64,000 nt of DNA from Trebonia sp035571275 (GCA_035571275.1 DATMKQ010000163.1:1-64000); one strand, 5' to 3'. Positions 48,621-58,611 are shown, numbered from the stretch's first letter. The notes: generated by a model not told the origin, from the letters alone. A program made the numbers and translations.

Positions 48621-49541
48621 TCACCTGACGGGAGGCGGATTGCCTTCGGTGCTGCCGAGGAGGTCCGCGTCCCACCCACACGTCAGGCAGCCCTGCCGGA
48701 ACGCCGAGTGCGCGAACTCCACGGCCGCTGCTCGCGGGTCCTGGGCGGTGCGAACGTCATTCCAGTCGAGGATGAACTCGCCCAGGTTCTCGTCCCAGCG
48801 GGCAGCGGCCGGGGACAGCGTGGCGTCCGCGAACCCGGCGGTCGGGGGGAAGGCGAAGGCGTAGAACGCCGCGTCTGGGTGGCGGGCGTCGCCTGGCCAC
48901 CAGCCGACCACGATCTGCTCAGCGTCCGAGGAGTTGCGGGTGATGAAGCCGTCACCTGGCGGCGCGGCCGGCGCACCCGAGTACAGCGTCACCGCGAGGT
49001 CGAACGAGCCCCACCACGCGTTGACCGGTGTGGAGCGGCCCCGGTAGGGGGCGCTGAACTCTGTCAGCGCGAGTGCGGCCTGGGTGGCGGCGGCGAAGTA
49101 GTCGCCGACCTGGGCCGGGTCGTACCGCGCGTGCTCGCGGTCTTCGTCGAGCGGCACGCCCCACGGGACCTCTTGCGGCACCGGGTTGATCCGGACGTGG
49201 CCGCCGAGCCGGGTTACCGCGGCGAGCACTTCCTTGGTCACGTCGGCGACGGGCCGGTCCGGGGTCAACGGCACCCGTTCGGCATGCCCGTCGCTGTGCT
49301 CCACTACCGCACCATGTGAGTGCAGGTCCAGCGCTATCACGAGAGAGCCGGAACCGTTGCGCGCGGGCAGCGGCGCGGTCTCCCAGCCGCGCTCGGTCAG
49401 CCGCAGCGCCCCGTGGTGCAGTTCGGGTTCGAGCGGGGCCATTTCCACCGCCAGCTTGCCGAGCACCTGCGCGTGGGCGTGCAGCGTGTCGCAGGTCGCG
49501 CCCCACTGATCATAAGAAACCGCTGGCCATGCCGTAGTCAT
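48621..49541 (-). CDS. DUF5996 family protein
   Basis: 306 aa from ATG 49541 (MTTAWPAVSYDQWGATCDTL), the usual DUF5996 start. Further family text: TLHAHAQVLGKLAVEMAPLE, GSLVIALDLHSHGAVVEHSD, NAWWGSFDLAVTLYSGAPA and ILDWNDVRTAQDPRAAAVEF. The function of this family is unknown; the protein is soluble with no signal peptide. The frame is open 39 bp further upstream without conservation. It is convergent with the GH12 gene and precedes the acyl-CoA operon on the same strand with a 97-bp gap. Confidence 0.82.
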   Translation of the reverse strand: MTTAWPAVSYDQWGATCDTLHAHAQVLGKLAVEMAPLEPELHHGALRLTERGWETAPLPARNGSGSLVIALDLHSHGAVVEHSDGHAERVPLTPDRPVADVTKEVLAAVTRLGGHVRINPVPQEVPWGVPLDEDREHARYDPAQVGDYFAAATQAALALTEFSAPYRGRSTPVNAWWGSFDLAVTLYSGAPAAPPGDGFITRNSSDAEQIVVGWWPGDARHPDAAFYAFAFPPTAGFADATLSPAAARWDENLGEFILDWNDVRTAQDPRAAAVEFAHSAFRQGCLTCGWDADLLGSTEGNPPPVR

Positions 49542-49638
49542 GAGCCGATTCTCACCTCCACCGCCCAGACACTGCCTCACCCGATCCGGCTGAGATGAAT
49601 GGGCCGTTCATCTGGTCATAGCAAGCTGAACTGGACAT

Positions 49639-51159
49639 TCATCTGGCAGTTGCGGCCCAGTAGGGCTCGCGCAGCGCGCGCTTGAGCACCTTGCCGGTCG
49701 CGCTGCGCGGCAGTTCGGCCACGAATTCGACGGAGGTCGGGCACTGGAAGTGAGCCAGCCGGGCGCGGCAGAAGCCGATGACGTCGTCGGCCGACAACTC
49801 CGCCCCGGGCGACCGGACGACGATGGCCTTGACGGCCTCGCCCCAGCGTTCGTCGGGGACGCCGATGATCACGCCTTCGCTCACGCCCGGGCAGGCGTCG
49901 AGCACGCTCTCCACCTCGGGGCCGTAGACGTTCTCGCCGCCGGTGATGATCATGTCTTTGACCCGGTCCAGGACGTAGACGAAGCCGGCGTCGTCCGTGC
50001 GGCCGATGTCGCCGCTGCGGAGCCAGCCGTCGGCGGTCTTGGCCTCCGTGGTCGCCTCGGGCCGGTTGAGGTAGCCGCACATGACCTGCGCCGAGCGGAA
50101 CCAGAGCTCGCCCCTCTCGCCGGGCGTGACATCCTCGAGCGTGACGGGATCGACGACGCGGACCTCGACGCCGGGCAAGGGCAGCCCGCCGGAGGCCAGC
50201 CGCTCGGGGTGAGCAGAATCCCTGTGCGCCGCGTCGGTGAGCAAGGTGGCCACACCCGATAGCTCGGTCATCCCGTACACCTGGACCAGGTCGGTCTCGG
50301 GCCAGGCGTCGAGCGCCTGCCGCAGCATCGGCAGCGGCATCGGCGCGGCCCCGTACGAAATCGACGCGAGCCCGCCGAACGCCGCGATCGCCTGCGACCC
50401 GGCGGCGAGCACGCCGTGGATAATCGTCGGGACGACGAACGTATGGGTCGCCCCGCAGGCGATCGCGCCGAAAAGCGCGGCCGGGGTGGGCTCGCGCACC
50501 AAGATCGTGCGTGCCCCGGCATAGATCCCGACCTGGGCGTAGCACGAGCCGCCGACGTGAAACAGCGGCATCGCGACCATCGCGGTCACGGAAGGCCCGA
50601 TCGACATGGCGGCGCAGCACGCCGCGCTGTGCGCGCTCACGCTGCCGTGGGTGAGCTGGGCTCCTTTGGGCCGGCCGGTGGTGCCCGAGGTGTACATCAC
50701 GAGGCACACGTCGGCTGGATCCACGCTCGTTCCTGAGTCGGGCTGCCCGGCCGCGAGGAACCGCTCGTATTCGTCGAGAACGATGACCCGCGGGACAAGC
50801 TCGGGAGCGCCGGCGGCCGTCGCGACGTCGGTGAACCCCGCCCCCGCAAACAGGATTACCGGTCGGCAGTCGATGAGGATGTACCGGATCTGGTCGGGGT
50901 TCAGCCGGAAGTTCACGGGCACCGTGGCGGCGCCAAGCGCGGACGCGGCGAGCGTGAGCTCGACCGTGGCGACGTGATTGAGGTCGAGGACCGCGATCCG
51001 GTCCCCGGCTCGCACTCCCGCGGCGCGCAGCGCGCCGGTCAGCCGCAGCACGCGGTCGCGCCACTGGCCCCAGGTAAAGGCCTGCTCTCCGAACGCCAGA
51101 GCCAGGTCGTCGGGCCGCAGGCGAGCCCAGTGGTCAAACCTGTCGCGCAGCAGCGTCAT
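49639..51159 (-). CDS. Acyl-CoA synthetase (AMP-dependent ligase)
   Basis: 506 aa of the ANL superfamily. The P-loop VMYTSGTTGRPKGAQLTHGS, VQVYGMTELSGVATL, GELWFRSAQVMCGYLNRPEA, GWLRSGDIGRTDDAGFVYVL and the catalytic Lys region LPRSATGKVLKRALR are all intact. It activates a carboxylic acid as its CoA ester. Last gene of the minus-strand catabolic operon; its ATG overlaps the enoyl-CoA hydratase stop. The acid is unknown; the neighbours suggest a branched or terpenoid acid. Confidence 0.92.
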   Translation of the reverse strand: MTLLRDRFDHWARLRPDDLALAFGEQAFTWGQWRDRVLRLTGALRAAGVRAGDRIAVLDLNHVATVELTLAASALGAATVPVNFRLNPDQIRYILIDCRPVILFAGAGFTDVATAAGAPELVPRVIVLDEYERFLAAGQPDSGTSVDPADVCLVMYTSGTTGRPKGAQLTHGSVSAHSAACCAAMSIGPSVTAMVAMPLFHVGGSCYAQVGIYAGARTILVREPTPAALFGAIACGATHTFVVPTIIHGVLAAGSQAIAAFGGLASISYGAAPMPLPMLRQALDAWPETDLVQVYGMTELSGVATLLTDAAHRDSAHPERLASGGLPLPGVEVRVVDPVTLEDVTPGERGELWFRSAQVMCGYLNRPEATTEAKTADGWLRSGDIGRTDDAGFVYVLDRVKDMIITGGENVYGPEVESVLDACPGVSEGVIIGVPDERWGEAVKAIVVRSPGAELSADDVIGFCRARLAHFQCPTSVEFVAELPRSATGKVLKRALREPYWAATAR

Positions 51160-51917
51160 CGCTGGCCGCCCTTCCTGTCGGTCTTATCGAAGAAGGCGGA
51201 GAAGTGAGACTGCGCGACCGGGGACGCGAACAGCCGTGCGGACAGCTGTCCCATGGCGTCGCCCTCGTCGTCGATGACGCGCAGCCGGTCGCCGATGACG
51301 AGCGGCTTTGTCTCACGCAAGCCCTGCGGGTCGGCGCGGCGCAGCCCGTCGAGCACGGGCTCGGCCAGGTCGTCGACGTCATCACTCGCGGCAGTGACGA
51401 GACCGATCGATTGCGCCGCGGCGGCGTCGAACGTCTCGCCGGTGAGGAAGTACCGCGAGGCGGCCCGCGCGGTGAGCAGCGGGCGCAGCGGCAGCGAGAT
51501 CACGGCGGGCGCGAGGCCCAGCCGCACTTCGGTGAACGCGAACGTCGAGCGGGCGGACGCGAGCACGATGTCGCACGCGGCGAGGACGCCGATACCGCCC
51601 GCGCGGGCGGCGCCGTCCACCCGGGCGACCACCGGGACCGGCAGCGTGAGCAGCTGCCGGAACAGGGCCAGCATGTCGCGCGTCCCGTCTGACGGATCAC
51701 CGTCGCGCATCTCGTCGAGCGCGGCGCCGCTGCAGAACGTGGTCCCCGTGTGCGTGAGCACGACGGCGTGCGCACCGGAGGCGGCAGCGGCGGCGGTGAG
51801 CGCGTCGCTTAGTTCGGCGACCAGCCGGCGTGACAGCGCGTTCCTGTTGGCCGGCGAGTCGAGCGTGATGGTCACGACGCGGTCGCCAGGCTCGCTGCGC
51901 ACGATCGGTTCTGACAC
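51156..51917 (-). CDS. Enoyl-CoA hydratase/isomerase family protein
   Basis: 253 aa crotonase fold: VVTITLDSPANRNALSRRLV, the oxyanion-hole segments LTHTGTTFCSGAALDEM and RVDGAARAGGIGVLAACDIV, then FAFTEVRLGLAPAVISLPL. The Glu of TEVRLGLAP is a usual catalytic position. It hydrates the enoyl-CoA formed by the adjacent dehydrogenase, or a carboxylated product as in the atu/liu pathways. 10 bp after the acyl-CoA dehydrogenase gene; overlaps the ligase by 4 bp. Confidence 0.91.
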   Translation of the reverse strand: MSEPIVRSEPGDRVVTITLDSPANRNALSRRLVAELSDALTAAAAASGAHAVVLTHTGTTFCSGAALDEMRDGDPSDGTRDMLALFRQLLTLPVPVVARVDGAARAGGIGVLAACDIVLASARSTFAFTEVRLGLAPAVISLPLRPLLTARAASRYFLTGETFDAAAAQSIGLVTAASDDVDDLAEPVLDGLRRADPQGLRETKPLVIGDRLRVIDDEGDAMGQLSARLFASPVAQSHFSAFFDKTDRKGGQR

Positions 51918-51927
51918 GGATTACCCC

Positions 51928-53091
51928 TTAGTACGACTTGGGTAGGCCGAGCGAGTGCTGGGCGACGAAGTTCAAGATCATCTCGCGGCTGACGGGCGCG
52001 ATACGGCCGGCGCGCGCCCACCCGAGCAGCATGGCGAGGCCGTATTCGGCGGCGAGCCCGTTGCCGCCGTGGCACTGGATGGCCTGATCCAGCGCGCGGA
52101 TGCTGGCCTCCGCCGCCGCGTACTTCGCCATGTTGGCGGCCTCGCCGGCCGCCTTGTCATCGCCGGAGTCGTAGAGCGTGGCGGCCTTGGCGAGCATGAG
52201 ACGGCTGAGCTCCACTTCGATGTGGCACTGGGCGAGCGGATGAGCCAGGCCCTGATGGGCGCCGATCGGGACACCCCAGACATCACGTTCCAGGAGGTAA
52301 CGCCGGGCCTTGTTGATCGCGAAGCGCCCGGTACCGATCGCGATGGCCGCTCCCATGATGCGCTCGGGGTTGAGCCCGGCGAACAGCGCCTCGATCGGGG
52401 CGTCGTCCCCGCCTACGAGCGCCTCGCCGGGCAGCCGCACGTCGTCGATGAAGAGCTGGCACTGCCGTTCTGTTTCGGCGATGTCCATCTCGATCGGGTG
52501 ATAGGTGAACCCGGGGGTCTGGCGGGGGAGAAGGAACATGGCCGGGCGCAGCTGACCGGTGCGGGCATGCTGGGTGCGGGCGACGATGAGGACCGCGTCG
52601 GCGTTGGGAACGCCGGTCACGAAGGTCTTGCGGCCGTTGAGGATCCAGTCGCCGCCATCCTTGCGCGCGATTGTCGAGATCTTGTGCGAGTTGCTCCCGG
52701 CGTCAGGTTCGGTGATGCCGAAGGCGACGACGGTGCTGCCGTCGGCGATGCCTGGCAGCCACTGCGCGCGCTGTGACGGCGTTCCGTATCTGGACAGCAC
52801 GCTGCCCACGATGGCGGGGGAGACCACCATCATGATGAGCGGCGCGCCTTCGGCGGTGACCTCCTCGAGCACGAGGGCAAGCTCGTAGATTCCGGCGCCG
52901 CCGCCGCCGTACTCCGCGGGCAGGTTCACGCCGAGGAATCCCGCCGCGCCCAGCGCCCGCCACAGCTCGGTGAGCGGCTCGCCGCGGCGGGCGTGGGTGA
53001 CGGCGTACCCGATCCCGAACTTCCGTGCCACCTGCGCGACGGACTCGCGCAGCGCCAGCCGCTCAGCGGACTCGACAAAACTCACGATCAC
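51928..53091 (-). CDS. Acyl-CoA dehydrogenase
   Basis: 387-aa flavoenzyme. N-terminal helices (RESVAQVARKFGIGYAVTHA), the FAD/substrate region VVAFGITEPDAGSNSHKIST and GDWILNGRKTFVTGVPNADA, and the C-terminal helical domain with AIQCHGGNGLAAEYGLAMLL. It introduces an alpha-beta double bond into an acyl-CoA. It overlaps the carboxylase alpha-subunit gene (ATGA). Citronellyl-CoA or isovaleryl-CoA type specificity would suit the neighbours but cannot be proven here. Confidence 0.92.
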   Translation of the reverse strand: MIVSFVESAERLALRESVAQVARKFGIGYAVTHARRGEPLTELWRALGAAGFLGVNLPAEYGGGGAGIYELALVLEEVTAEGAPLIMMVVSPAIVGSVLSRYGTPSQRAQWLPGIADGSTVVAFGITEPDAGSNSHKISTIARKDGGDWILNGRKTFVTGVPNADAVLIVARTQHARTGQLRPAMFLLPRQTPGFTYHPIEMDIAETERQCQLFIDDVRLPGEALVGGDDAPIEALFAGLNPERIMGAAIAIGTGRFAINKARRYLLERDVWGVPIGAHQGLAHPLAQCHIEVELSRLMLAKAATLYDSGDDKAAGEAANMAKYAAAEASIRALDQAIQCHGGNGLAAEYGLAMLLGWARAGRIAPVSREMILNFVAQHSLGLPKSY

Positions 53092-55142
53092 ACCTCCTGG
53101 GGATGCTCGTCCGGGGAAACGCCGGGCACGCCGGGCACGCCGGCCGCGTCGACAACCACGAGCACGGCATCCACTTCCACCGTGCTCCCGGCCCGCACGG
53201 GAAGTGCCGTCACCCGCCCGGCCCGGTCGGCGCGCACCGCGTGCCGCATCTTCATGGCCTCGATGACCAGCAGCTCCTGGCCAGCGCTGACCTCATCGCC
53301 AACCTCGACGCGGACGGCGACGACCGTCCCCGGCAGCGGCGCCCGCAGCGATCCCGGGTCATCGGCGCGGCTGGGCGCCGGGAACCGCTTGGCCTCGAAG
53401 AACGTCACGGCTCCCGCGTCCCCGTCGACCTCGAGACGGCAGCCGCCGTCGGCGCCCGGGTAGCGGGCGACCTGCCACCGGCGGACCACGCCGTCCACCT
53501 CCATGACGACAGTGCCGGCCGTCGACGACAGCACGACCAGGCCGGGCAGGTCGTCGACGGCGACCCCACCGCGAGCGGAGCGGGTAAACCGGTAGCGCAC
53601 GCGATGCTCCCCGGCCGGCCCGGTCAGCACCGAGCTCTGCCCGGCGGCCGGCCCGTTGCGCCAGCCGCTTGGCAAGTCAGAAAGCACGGCGGCCGAAGCC
53701 CGCCGCCAAGCCGCGTCAGCGAGGGTGGCGGCGACGGCGGCCAACCGCTCGTCCGCCAAACCGACCAACGGAGCAGAAAGCTGGTCCAGGCCGTGCCGGT
53801 CGAGGAACCCGGTGTCGGTGTCACCGACGGCGAAGGCGGGGTGGCCGAGCACGCGGACGAGCAGGTCCCTGTTGGTGCGCAGGCCATGGATCCGGGCCCG
53901 CGCGAGCGTGCGAGCCAGGACCGCGCATGCTTCAGCGCGGGAGGGCGCCCAGGCGATCACCTTGGCCAGCATCGGGTCGTAGTGGACGCCGATCACCGCG
54001 CCATCTTCGACTCCGGCGTCCAGCCGCACCCCCCGCGGAGCGACGGAAAGCACCGGAGGCGTGAACGCGGGCTGGCTGACGGGAACGTCCAGGCGGAACA
54101 GGGTTCCCGTGGCGGGCAGCCAGCCGGCCGCGGGGTCCTCGGCGTACAGCCGCGCCTCTACGGCACAGCCGCGGGTCACTTCCGGGTCAGGCTCCCCGCC
54201 CGCCGCGACGAGGAGCTGCAGTTCGACCAGGTCCACGCCGGTCACGCACTCGGTAACAGGATGCTCGACCTGCAGCCGCGTGTTCATCTCGAGGAACCAG
54301 AACCGTCCGTCGGGCACGGCGAGGAACTCGACGGTTCCGGCCCCGATGTACTCGACGGACCTGGCCACCGCCATCGCGGCGAAGGAGAGCCGGTCCCGCA
54401 AGCCCGGCGTTTGCCGGACAAGCGGCGACGGTGACTCCTCGATGATCTTCTGGTGGCGGCGCTGTATCGAGCACTCCCGTTCGCCCAGCACCAGCAGGGT
54501 GCCGTGCTGGTCGGCCAGCACCTGTACCTCGACGTGGTGACCGCGCTCGACGAACGGCTCGACGAAGACCGTCGGGTCGCCGAACGCCGCCGCCGCCTCG
54601 GCTTGGGCCGCCTCGAGGCAAGCCCGCAGGTCGGACAGCTGGCGGACGATGCGCATGCCCCGCCCGCCGCCCCCCGCCGCGGCCTTGACGAGCACGGGCA
54701 GGTCGGCGTCGGTCAACGAGCCGGGATCGAGAGAGTCCAGCACCGGCACTCCGGCCGATGAGGCCAGCCGCTTGGACTCGAGCTTGTCGCCCATCGCCGC
54801 GATGGCCTCAGGCGAGGGTCCGATCCAGGTCAAACCCGCGTCAATGACGGCCCGCGCGAAGTCGGCGTTCTCCGACAAGAAGCCGTAGCCGGGGTGCACG
54901 GCGTCGGCGCGGGCCCGCAGGGCGGCGCTCACGAGCAGGTCGGCCCGTAGGTATGTATCGAGAGCCGTGCTGCCAGGCAACCGCACCGCGACGTCCGCTT
55001 CCCGCACGTGCGGGGCGTCGAGGTCGGGATCGGAGCACACCGCCACCGTCGACAGACCCAGCCGGTGGCAGGTCGCTATCACGCGCCGCGCGATCTCGCC
55101 GCGGTTGGCGACAAGCACCCTAGTCACAAGCTGATCCGTCAT
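53088..55142 (-). CDS. Acyl-CoA carboxylase alpha subunit (biotin carboxylase + biotin carrier)
   Basis: 684 aa. The biotin carboxylase domain (about 6-450) has VLVANRGEIARRVIATCHRL, PGYGFLSENADFARAVIDAG, KAAAGGGGRGMRIVRQL and FLEMNTRLQVEHPVTE. A spacer leads to the C-terminal biotinyl domain (about 600-665) with the biotin Lys in VIEAMKMRHAV. It carboxylates its own biotin using ATP and bicarbonate and works with the beta subunit encoded 7 bp upstream. Domain order matches LiuD/AtuF, the methylcrotonyl- and geranyl-CoA carboxylases. Confidence 0.93.
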   Translation of the reverse strand: MTDQLVTRVLVANRGEIARRVIATCHRLGLSTVAVCSDPDLDAPHVREADVAVRLPGSTALDTYLRADLLVSAALRARADAVHPGYGFLSENADFARAVIDAGLTWIGPSPEAIAAMGDKLESKRLASSAGVPVLDSLDPGSLTDADLPVLVKAAAGGGGRGMRIVRQLSDLRACLEAAQAEAAAAFGDPTVFVEPFVERGHHVEVQVLADQHGTLLVLGERECSIQRRHQKIIEESPSPLVRQTPGLRDRLSFAAMAVARSVEYIGAGTVEFLAVPDGRFWFLEMNTRLQVEHPVTECVTGVDLVELQLLVAAGGEPDPEVTRGCAVEARLYAEDPAAGWLPATGTLFRLDVPVSQPAFTPPVLSVAPRGVRLDAGVEDGAVIGVHYDPMLAKVIAWAPSRAEACAVLARTLARARIHGLRTNRDLLVRVLGHPAFAVGDTDTGFLDRHGLDQLSAPLVGLADERLAAVAATLADAAWRRASAAVLSDLPSGWRNGPAAGQSSVLTGPAGEHRVRYRFTRSARGGVAVDDLPGLVVLSSTAGTVVMEVDGVVRRWQVARYPGADGGCRLEVDGDAGAVTFFEAKRFPAPSRADDPGSLRAPLPGTVVAVRVEVGDEVSAGQELLVIEAMKMRHAVRADRAGRVTALPVRAGSTVEVDAVLVVVDAAGVPGVPGVSPDEHPQEV

Positions 55143-55149
55143 GTAAGCA

Positions 55150-56751
55150 TCACATCCGGAAAACGCCGAAGCCGGAAGACGACGAAGGCGACGGCGCGTT
55201 GGCGATCACGGACAAGGCCAGGCCGAGCACGGTCCTAGTGTCGCGCGGGTCGATGATCCCGTCGTCGTAGAGACGCCCGGACAAGAACGTGGGCAGCGAC
55301 TCGGCGTCGATCTGCCGCTCGACCGCCGCGCGCATCGCCGCGTCGGCGTCTTCGTCGAAGGGCCGTCCCGCGGCCAAGGCGGCGGCGCGTGACACGATCG
55401 ACAGCACACCCGCGAGCTGCTCCGCCCCCATCACCGCCGATCGCGCGGACGGCCAGGCGAACAGGAACCGAGGGTCGAACGCCCGCCCGCACATGCCGTA
55501 GTGCCCGGCGCCGTACGAGGCGCCCATGAGCACCGACAGGTGCGGGACCGACGAGTTCGCGACCGCGTTGATCATCAGCGCGCCGTGCTTGATCATGCCG
55601 CCCTGCTCGTATTCGGCGCCGACCATGTAGCCGGTCGTGTTGTGCAGGAACACCAGCGGCGTGCGGGAGGAGTTGGCGAGCTGGATGAACTGCGCGGCCT
55701 TCTGCGATTCGGCGGAGAAGAGCACGCCGCGGGAGTTGGCGAGCACGCCGATCGGGTACCCGTGCAGCTCCGCCCACCCGGTGACCAGGCTGGTGCCGTA
55801 GAGCGGCTTGAACTCGTCGAAGTCGCTGTCGTCGACGACGCGGGCGAGGACCTCGCGCGGATCGAACGGCTGCCGAAGGTCGGCCGGCACGATCCCGAGA
55901 AGCTCATCCTCGGAAAACCGCGGCGGCGCGGACCCGCGATGCGCCAGGAAGCCCGCCTTGCGGTGGTTCAGCCGCGCGACGATCCGCCGCCCGAGCCGGA
56001 TCGCGTCGGTCTCGTCGATCGCGTAGTAGTCGGCCAGCCCGGAGACGCGGGCGTGCATGTCCGCGCCGCCCAGCGACTCGTCGTCCGCTATCTCGCCCGT
56101 CGCCATCTTCACGAGCGGCGGTCCCGCGAGGAAGACTTTGGCCCGCTCGCGGACCATGACGACGTGGTCGCTCATCCCGGGAACGTAGGCGCCGCCCGCA
56201 GTGGAGTTGCCGAAGACGAGCGCGATCGTGGGGATCCCCGCGGCCGACAGCTGAGTCAGGTCGCGGAAGAGCCGGCCGCCTGGTATGAAGATGTCCTTCT
56301 GGCTCGGCAGGTCGGCGCCGCCCGATTCCACCAGGCTGATCATCGGCAGCCGGTTCGCGCGCGCGATGTCGTTGGCGCGGAAGACCTTGCGAATCGTCCA
56401 CGGGTTGCTCGCGCCGCCGCGGACGGTCGGGTCGTTCGCCACGATCACGCACTCGACGCCCTCGACGACGCCGATGCCGGTGACCACGCTGGCACCCAGC
56501 GGGTAATCGGTGCCCCAGGCCGCCAGCGGCGACAGTTCGAGGAACGGCGCGTCCCGGTCAAGCAGGAGCTCGATCCGCTCCCGCGGCAACAGCTTGCCCC
56601 GGGCGCGGTGCCGGGCCACGGCCTTGGCCCCGCCCGCGTCGGGAATCCGGGCGTACTCGCCGGAGAGTTCCCCGAGGCTGGCCAGCATGGCCTCGCGGTT
56701 GGCCAGCGCCGACGCGGAGGCCGGGTCGAAGATGGATCGCAGCACCGTCAT
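55150..56751 (-). CDS. Acyl-CoA carboxylase beta subunit (carboxyltransferase)
   Basis: 533-aa crotonase-fold carboxyltransferase: KLLPRERIELLLDRDAPFLE, SLVESGGADLPSQKDIFIPG, FGNSTAGGAYVPGMSDHVVM, PLVFLHNTTGYMVGAEYEQG and MGASYGAGHYGMCGRAFDPR. It transfers CO2 from biotin to the acyl-CoA. The pattern is that of LiuB/AtuC (methylcrotonyl/geranyl-CoA) rather than propionyl-CoA carboxylase. The ATG overlaps the AtuA-like gene stop (ATGA). Confidence 0.93.
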   Translation of the reverse strand: MTVLRSIFDPASASALANREAMLASLGELSGEYARIPDAGGAKAVARHRARGKLLPRERIELLLDRDAPFLELSPLAAWGTDYPLGASVVTGIGVVEGVECVIVANDPTVRGGASNPWTIRKVFRANDIARANRLPMISLVESGGADLPSQKDIFIPGGRLFRDLTQLSAAGIPTIALVFGNSTAGGAYVPGMSDHVVMVRERAKVFLAGPPLVKMATGEIADDESLGGADMHARVSGLADYYAIDETDAIRLGRRIVARLNHRKAGFLAHRGSAPPRFSEDELLGIVPADLRQPFDPREVLARVVDDSDFDEFKPLYGTSLVTGWAELHGYPIGVLANSRGVLFSAESQKAAQFIQLANSSRTPLVFLHNTTGYMVGAEYEQGGMIKHGALMINAVANSSVPHLSVLMGASYGAGHYGMCGRAFDPRFLFAWPSARSAVMGAEQLAGVLSIVSRAAALAAGRPFDEDADAAMRAAVERQIDAESLPTFLSGRLYDDGIIDPRDTRTVLGLALSVIANAPSPSSSSGFGVFRM

Positions 56752-58439
56752 AGCAGCGACTCAGGAATGTCGGCGAACCGGCCGCGCAGCAGCTCACCCA
56801 GGGCCTTCGCCTGCGGGTCGAACCGCGCGTTGTAGGCGACCCCCTCGCCGAGCAGGCCGTGCACGACCACGTTGACCGCGCGCAGGTTCGGCAGGACGTG
56901 CCGGTCAACCACGAGCCCGGCGGTCTCCGGCAGCAGCGCGCGCACCCTGTCCACAGTCAGGTACTCCGCGAGCCATGGCCACGCGCGGTCGTCTGCCACC
57001 CAGACGCCGACGTTGGCGTCGCCGCCCTTGTCCCCGCTGCGTGCGCCCGCGACCCGGCCCAACGGCACTGAACGGGTAGCACCGCCCCGCCGTTCGGAAT
57101 AATCAAAAGATTTATCCGGAACGGAGGCGAGCGCCTCTTCAGCGGCCACCGCAACCGGAGAGTGGGGGATATCGACCCGGCTGCCATCAGGCAAGACGGC
57201 GATGTGCGGCACGGCAGACGCGGGCACGAACGCAGGCAAGAACACCCCGTACGGCGACGCGGCGCCCGGCGGCGCCGTGAGATGGAACCCCGGGTAGCTG
57301 CCGAGCGCCAGGTGCACCGCGCTGTCGGAGAACCGCCTGCCGACGGCGTCGGGGTCCTTGCCGCGAGCGACGCAGTGCAGCAGGGCGCTCGCCGTCTCCG
57401 TGGTATCGGCGTCGCGATGATCGGTCCTGGCCAGGGTCCACGTCGTGCCTTCAGGAACTACCGAAGCGAGCTGGCTCCTGACGAGATCCGCCTTGGCCTC
57501 GATGTCCAGGCCGGTCAGCACGAACGTGACCTCGTTACGGTACCCGCCGAGCGCGGTGACCCCGACCTTGAGCGTGTCCGGCGGCGGCTCGCCGCGGACG
57601 CCGCTCATCCGCACCCGGTCGGGGCCGTCGGGAGTGAGCGTGATCGAATCCAGCCGGAGCACCGCGTCGGGGCCGGCGTAACGGGCGCCGCCAACCTCGT
57701 ACAGCAGTTGAGCGGTGACCGTGCCGACAGTCACCGCCCCGCCGGTGCCCGCCGGCTTGGTGATGACCGAGGTTCCGTCCGCCTCGACCTCCGCGATGGG
57801 GAACCCGGGGTGGCGCAGGTCGCCGATCGCGGGAAAGAAGGCGTAATTGCCCCCGGTCGCCTGGGTGCCGCACTCGATGACGTGTCCGGCCGCCATCGCG
57901 CCCGCGATCGCGTCAAGGTCGCCGGGCGACCAGTCGAACCGGGCGGCGGCCGTCCCCACGACCAGGGACGCGTCGGTGACCCTGCCGGTCACGACGACGT
58001 CCGCGCCGGCTCGCAGGCACTGCGCGATCCCGAACCCGCCGAGATAGGCGTTGGCGGCCAGCGGCTCGCCGAGAGCCAGCTCGGCGGCCCGGTGCGTCAG
58101 GTCGTCGCCTTCGACGTGCGCGACAGCCACGGTCAGGCCGAGGCCGGCGCTCAGCTCGCGCAGCCGCCCGGCGAGCCCGGCGGGGTTGAGCCCGCCCGCG
58201 TTGACGACGAGGCGCACCCCGCGCTCCATCGCGAGCCCGACGCAGTCCTCGAACTGCGCGACGAACGTGCGCGCGTAGCCGAGCGAAGGGTCCCTGGCCT
58301 TGTCCCGCGCCAGGATGAGCATGGTGAGCTCCGCGAGGTAGTCGCCGGTGATGACGTCGACGTTCCCGGCTTCGAGCAGCTCACGGAAGGCGGCGGGCCG
58401 GTCTCCGTAGAACCCGGAGGCGTTCCCTATGCGCACCAT
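56748..58439 (-). CDS. atuA: AtuA-like protein (DUF1446, acyclic terpene utilisation family)
   Basis: 563 aa from ATG 58439 (MVRIGNASGFYGDRPAAFRE, the family's normal start). Conserved text: VDVITGDYLAELTMLILARD, NAGGLNPAGLAGRLREL, GADVVVTGRVTDASLVVGTA, ECGTQATGGNYAFFPAIGDL, and a C-terminal DUF-type domain with GRVAGARSGDKGGDANVGVW. AtuA is required for citronellol/geraniol catabolism in Pseudomonas; the reaction is unknown. First gene of the six-gene operon. No ribosome site is seen; CATACT 6 bp before the ATG suggests a leaderless start. Confidence 0.9.
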   Translation of the reverse strand: MVRIGNASGFYGDRPAAFRELLEAGNVDVITGDYLAELTMLILARDKARDPSLGYARTFVAQFEDCVGLAMERGVRLVVNAGGLNPAGLAGRLRELSAGLGLTVAVAHVEGDDLTHRAAELALGEPLAANAYLGGFGIAQCLRAGADVVVTGRVTDASLVVGTAAARFDWSPGDLDAIAGAMAAGHVIECGTQATGGNYAFFPAIGDLRHPGFPIAEVEADGTSVITKPAGTGGAVTVGTVTAQLLYEVGGARYAGPDAVLRLDSITLTPDGPDRVRMSGVRGEPPPDTLKVGVTALGGYRNEVTFVLTGLDIEAKADLVRSQLASVVPEGTTWTLARTDHRDADTTETASALLHCVARGKDPDAVGRRFSDSAVHLALGSYPGFHLTAPPGAASPYGVFLPAFVPASAVPHIAVLPDGSRVDIPHSPVAVAAEEALASVPDKSFDYSERRGGATRSVPLGRVAGARSGDKGGDANVGVWVADDRAWPWLAEYLTVDRVRALLPETAGLVVDRHVLPNLRAVNVVVHGLLGEGVAYNARFDPQAKALGELLRGRFADIPESLL

Positions 58440-58611
58440 CGGACAAGTATGCACTGTGCCAAAGACTTTTGCTCCGAACGGTGTCCGGGCTCACCGTGCC
58501 CGATCAGTGCGCTCCAGCCTGGCTCGCGACCATGAAACGGCGTTAACTCACGTCCCCGGCGATTCCCCTTGCCCGGTAATCACGTGCGGGCATAAAGTAG
58601 CGGGAAGCTCT

